Below are positions 8,333 through 15,741 of a DNA stretch of 24,320 bases, in pieces. The notes beneath the pieces are model-generated. The model did no database searches. It was given only the letters and a program-made list of their open reading frames with translations, and was not told the origin of the DNA. This DNA is from Enterococcus_I eurekensis (GTDB lineage Bacteria > Bacillota > Bacilli > Lactobacillales > Enterococcaceae), in NCBI RefSeq assembly GCF_042654605.1, contig NZ_JBHSGT010000064.1:1-24320 (forward strand). The letters run 5' to 3'. A program made the translations under genes and the position numbers. Each line of letters starts with the position of its first letter. The stretch's first letter is position 1.

Positions 8333-9001
8333 TTAAATACCCGTTAGAAACGCTGAAGGTCTATAGTGGTATTCATTATCAAAGAAAATTAAGGTTAATA
8401 GTTCCGTTGTTAAATCAATGTAACGAATATTTACGTTTGAAGGTACGATTACACGATCAGGTGCAAAATTCAAAATAGCAGTAATGCCCCCTTCAACGAT
8501 CACATCGACTGCTTCTTGTGAACTATGACTTGGTACAGTTGTTATCGCTACGGTAATGTTATGTTCTTGAACGACTTCTTTCAATTCGTCCATTCCATGC
8601 ACATAGTAACCTTGATAATAGGTGCCAATTAATTCCGGGTCATTATCAAACACGCATGTAATTTTTAAATTTTCATTTCTTCTAAAATTATTGTTTAGTA
8701 AAGCTTTCCCTAGATTTCCCATACCAATTAAAGCGATTCGTTTCTTCTCATCGGTTGCCAATAATTCACTAAAAACTTCAATTAAAAAAGGCACTTCATA
8801 CCCATATCCACTACGACCTAATTCGCCTAAATAAGAAAAATCTCGACGGATGGTTGCTGAAGGTACTTGGGTAATTTCAGCAAATTCACGTGATTTGATT
8901 CTCGTCACATTATTTGACTCAAGTATTTTCAGATTTCGTAGATATAGTGGTAAACGTTTAGCTGTTGCTTTAGGCAACTTTTTAAGTTCTTTTGGTTCCA
9001 C
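8333..9001 (-). CDS. rex: Redox-sensing transcriptional repressor Rex
   Basis: Rex senses the NADH/NAD+ ratio: NAD+-bound dimers repress fermentation and respiration genes, and NADH releases them. The N-terminal winged helix (about residues 1-75) includes TQVPSATIRRDFSYLGELGRSG, given here in part as ATIRRDFSYLGE. The Rossmann fold follows with GMGNLGKALL and a conserved DNDP. The C-terminal helix used for domain swapping carries LTTELLTLIFFDN. Length is 222 residues from the GTG at 9001. I prefer that start because GGGAG lies eight bases upstream; a GTG at 9010 overlaps this ribosome site. Transcription comes from its own extended -10 promoter. A possible Rex site lies just upstream of that promoter, which would allow autoregulation. 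Confidence 0.95.
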   Translation of the reverse strand: MEPKELKKLPKATAKRLPLYLRNLKILESNNVTRIKSREFAEITQVPSATIRRDFSYLGELGRSGYGYEVPFLIEVFSELLATDEKKRIALIGMGNLGKALLNNNFRRNENLKITCVFDNDPELIGTYYQGYYVHGMDELKEVVQEHNITVAITTVPSHSSQEAVDVIVEGGITAILNFAPDRVIVPSNVNIRYIDLTTELLTLIFFDNEYHYRPSAFLTGI

Positions 9002-9031
9002 GTACTCCACTCCCTTTGTTCATATATTCAC

Positions 9032-9060
9032 ATGATAACATGAACAAAATCATTCTGCAA
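9032..9060 (-). promoter_or_regulatory. rex promoter
   Basis: TTGCAG (9055-9060) and TATCAT (9032-9037) have a 17-base spacer, and TG one base before the -10 makes it an extended -10 promoter. Confidence 0.75.
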
Positions 9061-9067
9061 CCACTTT

Positions 9068-9085
9068 TTGTTTGTTTTTTCACAA
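9068..9085 (-). promoter_or_regulatory. Candidate Rex operator upstream of rex
   Basis: The minus strand reads TTGTGA, six bases, then AAACAA. The known Rex consensus is TTGTGA-N6-TCACAA, so the left half is perfect and the right half matches 4 of 6. It sits seven bases upstream of the rex -35. This is an inference from position and similarity. Confidence 0.4.
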
Positions 9086-9088
9086 AAC

Positions 9089-9146
9089 AAAACACCTGAC
9101 TATGCAAGCTCAAGCTTTTACATCCTTAAGCTTGTTCAGTCAGGTG
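9089..9146 (-). terminator. thiI terminator
   Basis: CACCTGACT (9093-9101) pairs with AGTCAGGTG (9138-9146), with an inner CAAGCTT/AAGCTTG stem and a T-rich exit on the minus strand. It lies 33 bases after the thiI stop and separates the operon from rex. Confidence 0.8.
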
Positions 9147-9179
9147 AGATTTTTTAATCCTGCGAATGACGCTCTTCCA

Positions 9180-10382
9180 TTAAAGTAAATCAGAAAAATC
9201 GTCTTCCACTTGGCTCGCTGAAATTTCTGTAATCTTTAATGCTTCCATTGCACGTGTCAGCATTCCATCAATATCTAAACGTTCTTCATATTGATGGACT
9301 TTATCTAAACGCGGGCGTGTTTTTGGTTGTGGTGGGGCAAAAATTGTACAACAATCTTCAAATGGTAAAATCGATAGTTCAAATGTATCAATTTTTTGCG
9401 CAACTTCAATAATCTCTAACTTATCCATCGTTGAAACTGGCCGAATAATTGGGGTTGTTGTCACTTCATTAATCGCCACCATACTATGTAGCGTTTGTGA
9501 AGCAACTTGTCCAAGCGACTCACCATTAACAATAATTAAACCTTTACGCTTTTCACGAATCAAATCTGTTAGACGCATCATCATACGACGCGTAATCGTC
9601 ATCCAGTAACCTTGAGGCGCGTGATTTTTGATTTCTTCTTGAATCTCTGTAAAAGGCACTTCAATAAATTGGATACTTCCAACATAAGGTGTTAGTTTTT
9701 TCGTTAAATCTTTGGCTTTTTGTAAAGCTTGTTCACTCGTATATGGTGGACTAGCAAAGTGAACGGCTTCTATTTCTACTCCACGCTTCATCGCATAGTA
9801 GCCTGCAACCGGTGAATCAATCCCGCCAGAAAGCATCAACATACCCTTGCCCGCTGTTCCGACTGGTAAACCACCTGCGCCTTGAACTGTTTCATAGGAT
9901 AAATAAGCACCATCCATACGAATCTCTAAACGTAAATTAATATCAGGCTGTTTCATTTTCACTTTAATATTGGGGAAAATATCAAATATGGCGTTACCTA
10001 GCGTTAAGTTTAATTCGTTACTGTCTTGAATAAAATCATGATCACTACGTTTGGCTGTAATTTTAAACGTTTCTTCTCCCGTATAAATTTCGCGCATAAT
10101 TGTTTGTGCCATTTCTTTAATTACTTCGATATCTTTTTCTACACGAATACTCGGAGAAAAATTTTGAATCCCAAAAACTTTTGTTAATAATGGAATGATT
10201 TTAGTACTATCTTCTCCATTTAACAGTAAGTGCATACGATCTCTTTCTGCTTTAACTTTGACGTTTGGGAAATCAACTAAACTTTTTTTTACATTTGATG
10301 CCAAACGATTAATAAACGTATTTCTATTTTTTCCTTTGGTTGAAAGTTCACCATAACGAACCATAATTTCTGTATATTTCAC
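9180..10382 (-). CDS. thiI: tRNA 4-thiouridine synthase ThiI
   Basis: ThiI adenylates U8 of tRNA and transfers sulfur to make 4-thiouridine; in many bacteria it also delivers sulfur for the thiamine thiazole. The 400-residue protein has an N-terminal ferredoxin-like and THUMP region (about 1-165) and a PP-loop ATPase domain with the motif SGGIDS (185-190). It lacks the C-terminal rhodanese domain of the E. coli enzyme, as is normal for the Bacillus-type protein, which takes sulfur directly from a dedicated cysteine desulfurase. That desulfurase is encoded 11 bases upstream, which supports the role. A Cys pair in FEDCCTIFAPP is visible near residue 345. The ATG follows a weaker AGGAG-like site in the short gap. 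Confidence 0.97.
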   Translation of the reverse strand: MKYTEIMVRYGELSTKGKNRNTFINRLASNVKKSLVDFPNVKVKAERDRMHLLLNGEDSTKIIPLLTKVFGIQNFSPSIRVEKDIEVIKEMAQTIMREIYTGEETFKITAKRSDHDFIQDSNELNLTLGNAIFDIFPNIKVKMKQPDINLRLEIRMDGAYLSYETVQGAGGLPVGTAGKGMLMLSGGIDSPVAGYYAMKRGVEIEAVHFASPPYTSEQALQKAKDLTKKLTPYVGSIQFIEVPFTEIQEEIKNHAPQGYWMTITRRMMMRLTDLIREKRKGLIIVNGESLGQVASQTLHSMVAINEVTTTPIIRPVSTMDKLEIIEVAQKIDTFELSILPFEDCCTIFAPPQPKTRPRLDKVHQYEERLDIDGMLTRAMEALKITEISASQVEDDFSDLL

Positions 10383-10393
10383 AAGTTTGCTCC

Positions 10394-11536
10394 TTAGTTA
10401 ATTTTTGAGAATTTCTGATATAACTGATTGAAAACGGTTAAGAACTGCTCAACTTCCACCATCGTATTGCTTTGATCCAAACTAATTCGAACCGCTGTCG
10501 TTGAAAGGTGATTCGGAACGTTCATTGCGGCCAATGTTCCACGAACTTGTTGTTTTTTACTTGAACAAGCACTAGTCGTTGATAAGTAAATCGCTTTTTC
10601 TTCAAAAGCATGAACCAAAACTTCTCCACGAATTCCTTTTAAGCCAAAACATAAAATATGTGGTGCGAAATTCTCTTTTTGAGAAAAAATCGTAACTCTT
10701 TCATATGAAGATAAAGCATCTACCAAGGTGTTTTTTAATTGTTCGACTTTATTTGGTGCTTCGGCTTTCTTTTCTAATGTTAAGCGTAAACTACGAGCCA
10801 TAGCGACAATTCCTGCCAAATTTTCGGTACTACTTCTTTCATTATTTTCTTGACCACCACCAGTTAAAAGTGGGGCTAATTTACGGCCATGACGCCAAAA
10901 AATAAAGCCAACCCCTCTTGGCCCATGAAATTTGTGTGCAGAGAAAGTCGCAAAATCAACACGTGGTGTCAACCAACCCTTTGTATCGACGTGTCCCACA
11001 CTTTGTACCGCATCAACATGAAAATGAATACTTGGATAAGACGCCAAGACTTGACTAATGTCTTTAATCGGTTGAATTGCTCCAATTTCATTATTAACAG
11101 CCATAATTGATACTAAAATTGTGTCTTTACGTATTAATTTTTCTAACGCCGTAACGTCTACAACACCTTGAGCATTCACTGGTGCGTAGCTGAGTTCGAA
11201 ACCAAGCGCTGTTAATTGCTTCGCACTTTCCGTTACTGAAGGGTGTTCGATACTGGATAAAATCACATGTTTTCCAAATGATTTTTTCGCTAAAGCTGTT
11301 CCTTTAATGACCCAATTATTTCCTTCTGTTCCACCACTCGTAAAAAAAATTTCCTTTGGACTAACAGATAAATAATCAGCTACCTGTTCACGGGCTCTTT
11401 GTAATAGGCGATGCGCTTGGTTTCCTAATTCATGTAAACTTGAAGGATTACCAAAAATCCGTTGACTCGTTTGTACATAAGTATTCAGTGATTCGGGATA
11501 AATCGGGGATGTTGCACTGTGATCAAAATAAATCAT
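10394..11536 (-). CDS. nifZ: Cysteine desulfurase, NifZ/IscS-like partner of ThiI
   Basis: This PLP enzyme removes sulfur from cysteine as a persulfide and hands it to an acceptor. The 380-residue protein begins with the class V aminotransferase motif YFDHSATSP. It has the PLP-binding SAHKFHGPRG with K202, the aspartate in HVDAVQS, and the catalytic Cys C324 in STTSACSSKK. A gene of this family directly before thiI is the arrangement known from Bacillus subtilis (nifZ-thiI), so ThiI is the likely acceptor. The ATG at 11536 follows AGAGGAT. The gene starts the two-gene operon and is driven by the strong promoter at 11569-11597, whose -35 touches the repeat array. The paralogue name is inferred from context. 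Confidence 0.94.
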   Translation of the reverse strand: MIYFDHSATSPIYPESLNTYVQTSQRIFGNPSSLHELGNQAHRLLQRAREQVADYLSVSPKEIFFTSGGTEGNNWVIKGTALAKKSFGKHVILSSIEHPSVTESAKQLTALGFELSYAPVNAQGVVDVTALEKLIRKDTILVSIMAVNNEIGAIQPIKDISQVLASYPSIHFHVDAVQSVGHVDTKGWLTPRVDFATFSAHKFHGPRGVGFIFWRHGRKLAPLLTGGGQENNERSSTENLAGIVAMARSLRLTLEKKAEAPNKVEQLKNTLVDALSSYERVTIFSQKENFAPHILCFGLKGIRGEVLVHAFEEKAIYLSTTSACSSKKQQVRGTLAAMNVPNHLSTTAVRISLDQSNTMVEVEQFLTVFNQLYQKFSKIN

Positions 11537-11568
11537 TAAAAAGATCCTCTCTGTCTAAATTCTTACTC

Positions 11569-11597
11569 ATTATAACGATTCCACCACAACCTTTCAA
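11569..11597 (-). promoter_or_regulatory. Promoter of the nifZ-thiI operon
   Basis: TTGAAA (11592-11597) and a perfect TATAAT (11569-11574) are 17 bases apart. The repeat array begins two bases upstream of the -35, and the -35 bases themselves match the sequence found at each repeat junction. Confidence 0.85.
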
Positions 11598-11598
11598 G

Positions 11599-12241
11599 TA
11601 AGAGGCGATAAAATGAGCGGTTTGCTCCGATAAATAAGGACGTATCTGGAAAATAAATGGCTCTTTCATTTTTTTACAGATCAACTTATTTCTGATGAGC
11701 AGCTCAGTTTACGCCGTTTCAATAAGAGGCTGTAATTGAAGCGTTTTGTGGCGAGTAATAAGCACAGAAGCGAAAGAAAGTGTTCTTCTTTCTATTCGAT
11801 TCTAGCTTATTACCGAGACACAGCTTCCATTACGCCGTTTCATAAGAGGCTGTAAAATGAGCGGTTTGCTCCGATAAATAAGGACGTATCTGGAAAATAA
11901 ATGGCTCTTTCATTTTTTTACAGATCAACTTATTTCTGAGGAGCAGCTCAGTTTACGCCGTTTCAGTAAGAGGCTGTAAAATGAGCGGTTTGCTCCGATA
12001 AATAAGGACGTATCTGGAAAATAAATGGCTCTTTCATTTTTTTACAGATCAACTTATTTCTGAAGAGCAGCTCAGTTTACGCCGTTTCAATAAGAGGCTG
12101 TAATTGAAGCGTTTTGTGGCGAGTAATAAGCACAGAAGCGAAAGAAAGTGTTCTTCTTTCTATTCGATTCTAGCTTATTACCGAGACACAGCTTCCATTA
12201 CGCCGTTTCAATAAGAGGCTGTAATTAAAGCGTTTTGTGGC
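11599..12241. repeat. Tandem array of long palindromic repeats, types A and B
   Basis: Six units of 120-124 bases lie head to tail: A1 11599-11722, B1 11723-11842, A2 11843-11966, A3 11967-12090, B2 12091-12211 and a truncated B at 12212-12241. All begin TAAGAGGC and end TTACGCCGTTTCA. A units are nearly identical to one another, as are B units; A and B differ inside. Each unit is an imperfect palindrome that could form one long hairpin. In A1, TGAGC (11614) pairs with GCTCA (11702), AAATAAG (11632) with CTTATTT (11685), ATCTG (11644) with CAGAT (11677), and AAATG (11655) with CATTT (11667) around a 7-base loop. In B, GTAATAAGC pairs with GCTTATTAC. No open frame is seen. It fills the gap between the ezrA terminator and the nifZ promoter. 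Confidence 0.93.
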
Positions 12242-12257
12242 TCCTAAAACCCACTCG

Positions 12258-12294
12258 AAAAAAGAAGCTATGACGTATTTGTCATAGCTTCTTT
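12258..12294 (-). terminator. ezrA terminator
   Basis: A perfect 14-bp stem (12261-12274 with 12281-12294, loop of 6) is followed by six T on the minus strand. It starts 14 bases after the ezrA stop codon and just before the repeat array. Confidence 0.92.
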
Positions 12295-12308
12295 GATTAT
12301 CGTTTTGC

Positions 12309-14030
12309 TTAAACTAAATCTTGGTGTTTAAAGTAAAATTTCTCTAAACGTTCAAAAGCACCTGGTTCAACTCGTTCTAAACTTGTTGCAATCGTATCAA
12401 GTGCGTCTTGATAACGATACTCATCGTTAAACAAGACTAAACCATGTTGAATTGCTGCTTTAATTTCAGGATTTGAATGGCGATAACGGTTTGCGTATTG
12501 CATCAATTGCTCCGTTAAGGCTGCGGCATCAACTAACTCTTTCGTACGAGTATCAAGCATTTTTAATTCGTCTTCACAAATCGCAACTAGCTTATTAACT
12601 TCTTCAATATTGATTCGAATACGATTCAATGATTTCCCTAAGTCTTCTACTCGATCAGTTACTAGGAAAAAGAATTCCAAGTAATCACCTGGTAAGCCTG
12701 GCAAGCGTTGTTTTTCAACATAACGTTTTAAATTACGCAATTTAAACTCAAAGGTCTCAATTTTTTCTTGCGCTACTTTTTCATCTTTTCTCAATTCTCT
12801 CAAGGAATCATCAATTTCAACTTGCTGATTTTCAACATCATCTAAAATATGATAAGACTCTTTGTAAAAATCTTGAACTTCTGAAAAAGGCACTTCACTT
12901 GCATCTAATTTAGGCGTAAGTTCTTCAATTCGACGAACAATCGCATCAATCTCTGTTTGGAATCCACGCACACGACCTAATTCATTACGATTTAACGTAT
13001 AGCTTTGAGACGTATGGTCAAGTTCGATCAATAGTTGACGATTATTTTTAATTGAATGCTCAATGTAATCTTCAATAATTGTACGATTTTTAAGAACATA
13101 TTTTTTCGCATCAATTTCTCGTTCCATGACTGAGTACAATGTATCGATTTCTTGGGCAGTGTCACGATTTGCGACTTCAACAGCTGAAATTTCTGCTTTT
13201 TCTAAATCCGACATTGATGACTCGACACGACGAGCAACACGATGAATTTCATTCTCAAAGTTTTCTTCAGGGAATTGATATTTTTCTTCAATTAGTTTTG
13301 CGTAGCCTTCTTTAATTTCTTTTAATTGAGAAGGGAATGTTTTATTTAGTTCCTCATAGGCAACTGGAATACGAGCCATTAAATCTTGTAGCTCATATGT
13401 GTGTCCTTCTGCGGTATCTAAAACTTCGCGGGCTTCAACTGGATCACCAGAAGTATTCAATGTTACGAATTGGGTAAACTCAATTTCAATGTTCTTTACT
13501 TGTTTTTGTAGCTCAGCATAAGCTGGTCCATAAAGCGCACCTTGTTCTCTTAAGTTTTTCTTCAAATCTTCGTAAACATCTAACGCTTGTTGAACTTGTA
13601 AAGAATTGCGTTCTTCACTTTCACGAAGCTCTTTCAAGCCTTGGCGAATGTTTTTAACTTCTTCTTCCATTTCACTAATCGTTAATTCTGCTTCATCAAC
13701 AGCTGCTTTTCCTTTTAAAAATCTAAATGATTCATTCAGACTTTCAACTTCAAAAATTTGACTTTCTAATTCAGCAAACGAACTTGTTGAAATATCGGTC
13801 CATTTTTGACTCCACTCTCTAAAAGTATTTTGACTTTGTCCGACAAGATGCATTTTTTTCACATCGTCTACTTCTTCAATAACGGGCAAATCAAAAAGCT
13901 CTTCTTTACGCTTTTCTAATAAGTTCAGTCGTTCTTGGTTCTTTCTTCGCATAAAAAAGCCGACTCCATATAATACGGCAACCACAACGACTATGGCAAT
14001 GACGGCTCCGATAATAACTTGACTCTGCAT
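12309..14030 (-). CDS. ezrA: Septation ring formation regulator EzrA
   Basis: EzrA is a membrane-anchored cell-division protein of Firmicutes that binds FtsZ, limits extra Z-rings and links division to cell-wall synthesis. The 573-residue protein has one N-terminal membrane segment (about 4-26, rich in Ile and Val) followed by a basic patch (RRK). A very long Glu/Lys-rich region of spectrin-like helical bundles runs to the end, as in the known structure. The length fits the family (about 560-575). The start is ATG at 14030 with GGAGG upstream. It has its own extended -10 promoter and terminator and so is a single-gene unit. Proximity to nifZ-thiI in the same direction is a common Lactobacillales order. 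Confidence 0.96.
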   Translation of the reverse strand: MQSQVIIGAVIAIVVVVAVLYGVGFFMRRKNQERLNLLEKRKEELFDLPVIEEVDDVKKMHLVGQSQNTFREWSQKWTDISTSSFAELESQIFEVESLNESFRFLKGKAAVDEAELTISEMEEEVKNIRQGLKELRESEERNSLQVQQALDVYEDLKKNLREQGALYGPAYAELQKQVKNIEIEFTQFVTLNTSGDPVEAREVLDTAEGHTYELQDLMARIPVAYEELNKTFPSQLKEIKEGYAKLIEEKYQFPEENFENEIHRVARRVESSMSDLEKAEISAVEVANRDTAQEIDTLYSVMEREIDAKKYVLKNRTIIEDYIEHSIKNNRQLLIELDHTSQSYTLNRNELGRVRGFQTEIDAIVRRIEELTPKLDASEVPFSEVQDFYKESYHILDDVENQQVEIDDSLRELRKDEKVAQEKIETFEFKLRNLKRYVEKQRLPGLPGDYLEFFFLVTDRVEDLGKSLNRIRINIEEVNKLVAICEDELKMLDTRTKELVDAAALTEQLMQYANRYRHSNPEIKAAIQHGLVLFNDEYRYQDALDTIATSLERVEPGAFERLEKFYFKHQDLV

Positions 14031-14076
14031 TCAAAGTTCCTCCATTTTACTCCAGTGTTCATTTATTAATAATCAA

Positions 14077-14091
14077 TTGTGTCAGACACAA
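14077..14091. promoter_or_regulatory. 15-bp palindrome in the ezrA leader
   Basis: TTGTGTC-A-GACACAA is a perfect inverted repeat around one base. It lies about 50-65 bases downstream of the predicted ezrA transcription start. It could be a protein-binding site or a small leader hairpin; no regulator is implied by sequence. It is shorter than a Rex site. Confidence 0.4.
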
Positions 14092-14121
14092 ATTACTTTC
14101 ATCATTATTCAGCTGTAATTT

Positions 14122-14157
14122 TCTACCATAAAAAAGCATCTACCATAAATTATAGCA
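14122..14157 (-). promoter_or_regulatory. ezrA promoter with two direct repeats
   Basis: The minus strand carries a perfect extended -10 TGCTATAAT (14149-14157) without a good -35. Two exact 11-base copies of TTTATGGTAGA (14139-14149 and 14122-14132) follow, 17 bases apart, from the -10 edge into the early leader. Such repeats over a start site could bind a regulator. Confidence 0.6.
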
Positions 14158-14257
14158 CAAACAAATATTTCAAGCACTAAGAATAGACAAAAAAATAAAA
14201 TTATTACCTCAAATAGCCAATTTTAAAAGAAGTAATAAAAAAATAGAAAATAATAGC

Positions 14258-14275
14258 AAAATTTCATGAAATTTT
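14258..14275. promoter_or_regulatory. 18-bp palindrome over the aspartate kinase promoter, CodY-like
   Basis: AAAATTTCATGAAATTTT is a perfect palindrome that covers the expected -35 position of the kinase promoter. The 15 bases at 14259-14273 match the published CodY consensus AATTTTCWGAAAATT at 12 of 15 positions. CodY represses amino-acid biosynthesis when branched-chain amino acids and GTP are plentiful, which would make sense here. Binding is an inference. Confidence 0.5.
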
Positions 14276-14287
14276 TCGAATTATCTG

Positions 14288-14293
14288 TATAAT
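14288..14293 (+). promoter_or_regulatory. -10 box of the aspartate kinase promoter
   Basis: A perfect TATAAT lies 42 bases before the start codon. The -35 region (14265-14270, CATGAA) is poor and lies inside the palindrome, which suggests a regulated promoter. Confidence 0.65.
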
Positions 14294-14335
14294 AGGGAGA
14301 AGGAAACTTAAAATTTGATTGGAAGAGGATTAGAA

Positions 14336-15685
14336 ATGAAAGTTATTAAATTCGGGGGAAGCTCGCTAGCGTCGGCTGAGCAAGTAAAAAAGGTAATACA
14401 AATTATTAAAGATGACGATAAAAGACGCTTCGTTGTAGTTTCTGCTCCTGGGAAACGTGCGTCTAATGATCGAAAAGTCACTGATTTATTGATTGACCTC
14501 TATGATGCTTGTATCACAAACAAAGAAACGTTCGCTACCATTGATGCCATTTACCAACGGTACGCTGAGATTGCTGCACCTTTTGGGATAGATAGCGCCG
14601 TTTTAGCTGATATTTTAGAATCGCTTCAAACATTAGCAACATTACCTATCACAGATAATTCCTACTTTTTAGATGAAATTTTATCTGCTGGGGAAAATAA
14701 TAATGCTAAGTTGATAGCAAGCATTTGCCAAGCATCAGGAATTCCTGCGCGCTATATTAATCCTAAAGAACTTGGAATTGTCGTTACGAATGAACCGCAA
14801 AATGCACATATTTTAACGAAAGCTTACAAAAAAATTTATGAATGGCGTCACGCAAAAGAAATTCTAATCATTCCTGGTTTCTTTGGATACACTGAGAATG
14901 GCCAAATATGTACTTTCTCACGTGGCGGTTCAGATATCTCAGGTGCAATTGTTGCCCGCGGTCTTCGCGCGAGTTTGTATGAAAACTTTACTGATGTGAA
15001 CGGAATTTATGCGGCTCACCCTGGCTACATTCACGAGCCCGAAACCATTGCTGAATTGACCTATCGTGAAATGCGTGAATTGGCTTATGCTGGTTTCTCT
15101 GTTTTCCACGAGGAAGCCTTAATGCCTTGTTTCCAGGCAAGTATTCCTGTAGTCATCAAAAACACGAATAATCCAAGTCATCCAGGTACACAAATCGTAA
15201 CTGAGAGGACGAACTTAGAGAGACCCGTTGTTGGAATCAGTAGTGATGAAGGATTTTCAATGATTTATCTAAGTAAGTATTTAATGAATAAGGAAGTTGG
15301 TTTTACTTTACGTATTCTTGAAATTTTCCGTGATTTCGATTTAAACTATGAGCACATGCCTTCTGGAATTGATGATTTATCAATTATTTTCCGTTCCGAA
15401 CAACTCAATGAAGAAACAGAAGAAGAACTTTTACGTAAAATCGCCTATGAAATTAATCCAGATGAATTGCGTATCACCCATGACTTATCACTTGTGGTTG
15501 TTGTAGGTGAAGGAATGAAGCAACGTGTTGGTAGTATGGCTGAAAGTACAGCCGCTCTGGCTCGCAAAAATATCAACTTAGAAATGATTAACCAAGGTTC
15601 ATCTGAGGTCAGTTTTATGTTTGGAATCCACAAAGAACGTGAAAAAGATGCGATTCGTAGCCTTTACTATACTTTCTTCGAATAA
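14336..15685 (+). CDS. lysC: Aspartate kinase (monofunctional)
   Basis: Aspartate kinase phosphorylates L-aspartate, the first step to lysine, diaminopimelate, threonine and methionine. The protein has 449 residues from the ATG at 14336, which follows GAAGAGGA; an upstream TTG at 14315 has no better ribosome site. The N-terminal kinase domain starts with KFGGSSLA (residues 5-12) and includes FSRGGSDISGA, which binds substrate and nucleotide. Two C-terminal ACT-type domains follow (about residues 300-449; VVVVGEGMKQRVG and SSEVSFMFGI), which usually bind a feedback inhibitor. The sequence type resembles the stand-alone enzymes such as ThrD/YclM of Bacillus rather than the alpha/beta LysC. The feedback amino acid cannot be told. 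It stands alone, with no pathway neighbours, between a regulated-looking promoter and a shared terminator. Confidence 0.95.
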   Translation: MKVIKFGGSSLASAEQVKKVIQIIKDDDKRRFVVVSAPGKRASNDRKVTDLLIDLYDACITNKETFATIDAIYQRYAEIAAPFGIDSAVLADILESLQTLATLPITDNSYFLDEILSAGENNNAKLIASICQASGIPARYINPKELGIVVTNEPQNAHILTKAYKKIYEWRHAKEILIIPGFFGYTENGQICTFSRGGSDISGAIVARGLRASLYENFTDVNGIYAAHPGYIHEPETIAELTYREMRELAYAGFSVFHEEALMPCFQASIPVVIKNTNNPSHPGTQIVTERTNLERPVVGISSDEGFSMIYLSKYLMNKEVGFTLRILEIFRDFDLNYEHMPSGIDDLSIIFRSEQLNEETEEELLRKIAYEINPDELRITHDLSLVVVVGEGMKQRVGSMAESTAALARKNINLEMINQGSSEVSFMFGIHKEREKDAIRSLYYTFFE

Positions 15686-15697
15686 TCTGAATAATTT

Positions 15698-15741
15698 AAA
15701 GAGCAAGCAGCTCGACACTTCGTCAATTCTGCTTGCTCTTT
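15698..15741. terminator. Bidirectional terminator between convergent genes
   Basis: A perfect 13-bp stem (15698-15710 with 15729-15741) encloses an 18-base loop with a small inner GAC/GTC pair. It follows the kinase stop by 12 bases and overlaps the last codons of the convergent gene that ends at 15723. T-tracts on both sides are modest. Confidence 0.75.

Noticed and set aside
11599..12241. The tandem repeats as a CRISPR array
   Set aside because: Units are about 120 bases, contiguous and nearly identical, with no short repeat and unique spacer pattern and no cas genes nearby.
14077..14091. The ezrA leader palindrome as a Rex operator
   Set aside because: It has TTGTG/CACAA ends but only 15 bases in total, whereas Rex sites need a longer central spacing of 18 bases overall.
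14031..14335. A lysine riboswitch before the aspartate kinase gene
   Set aside because: The leader from the predicted start near 14300 to the ATG is only about 35 bases, far too short for an L-box.
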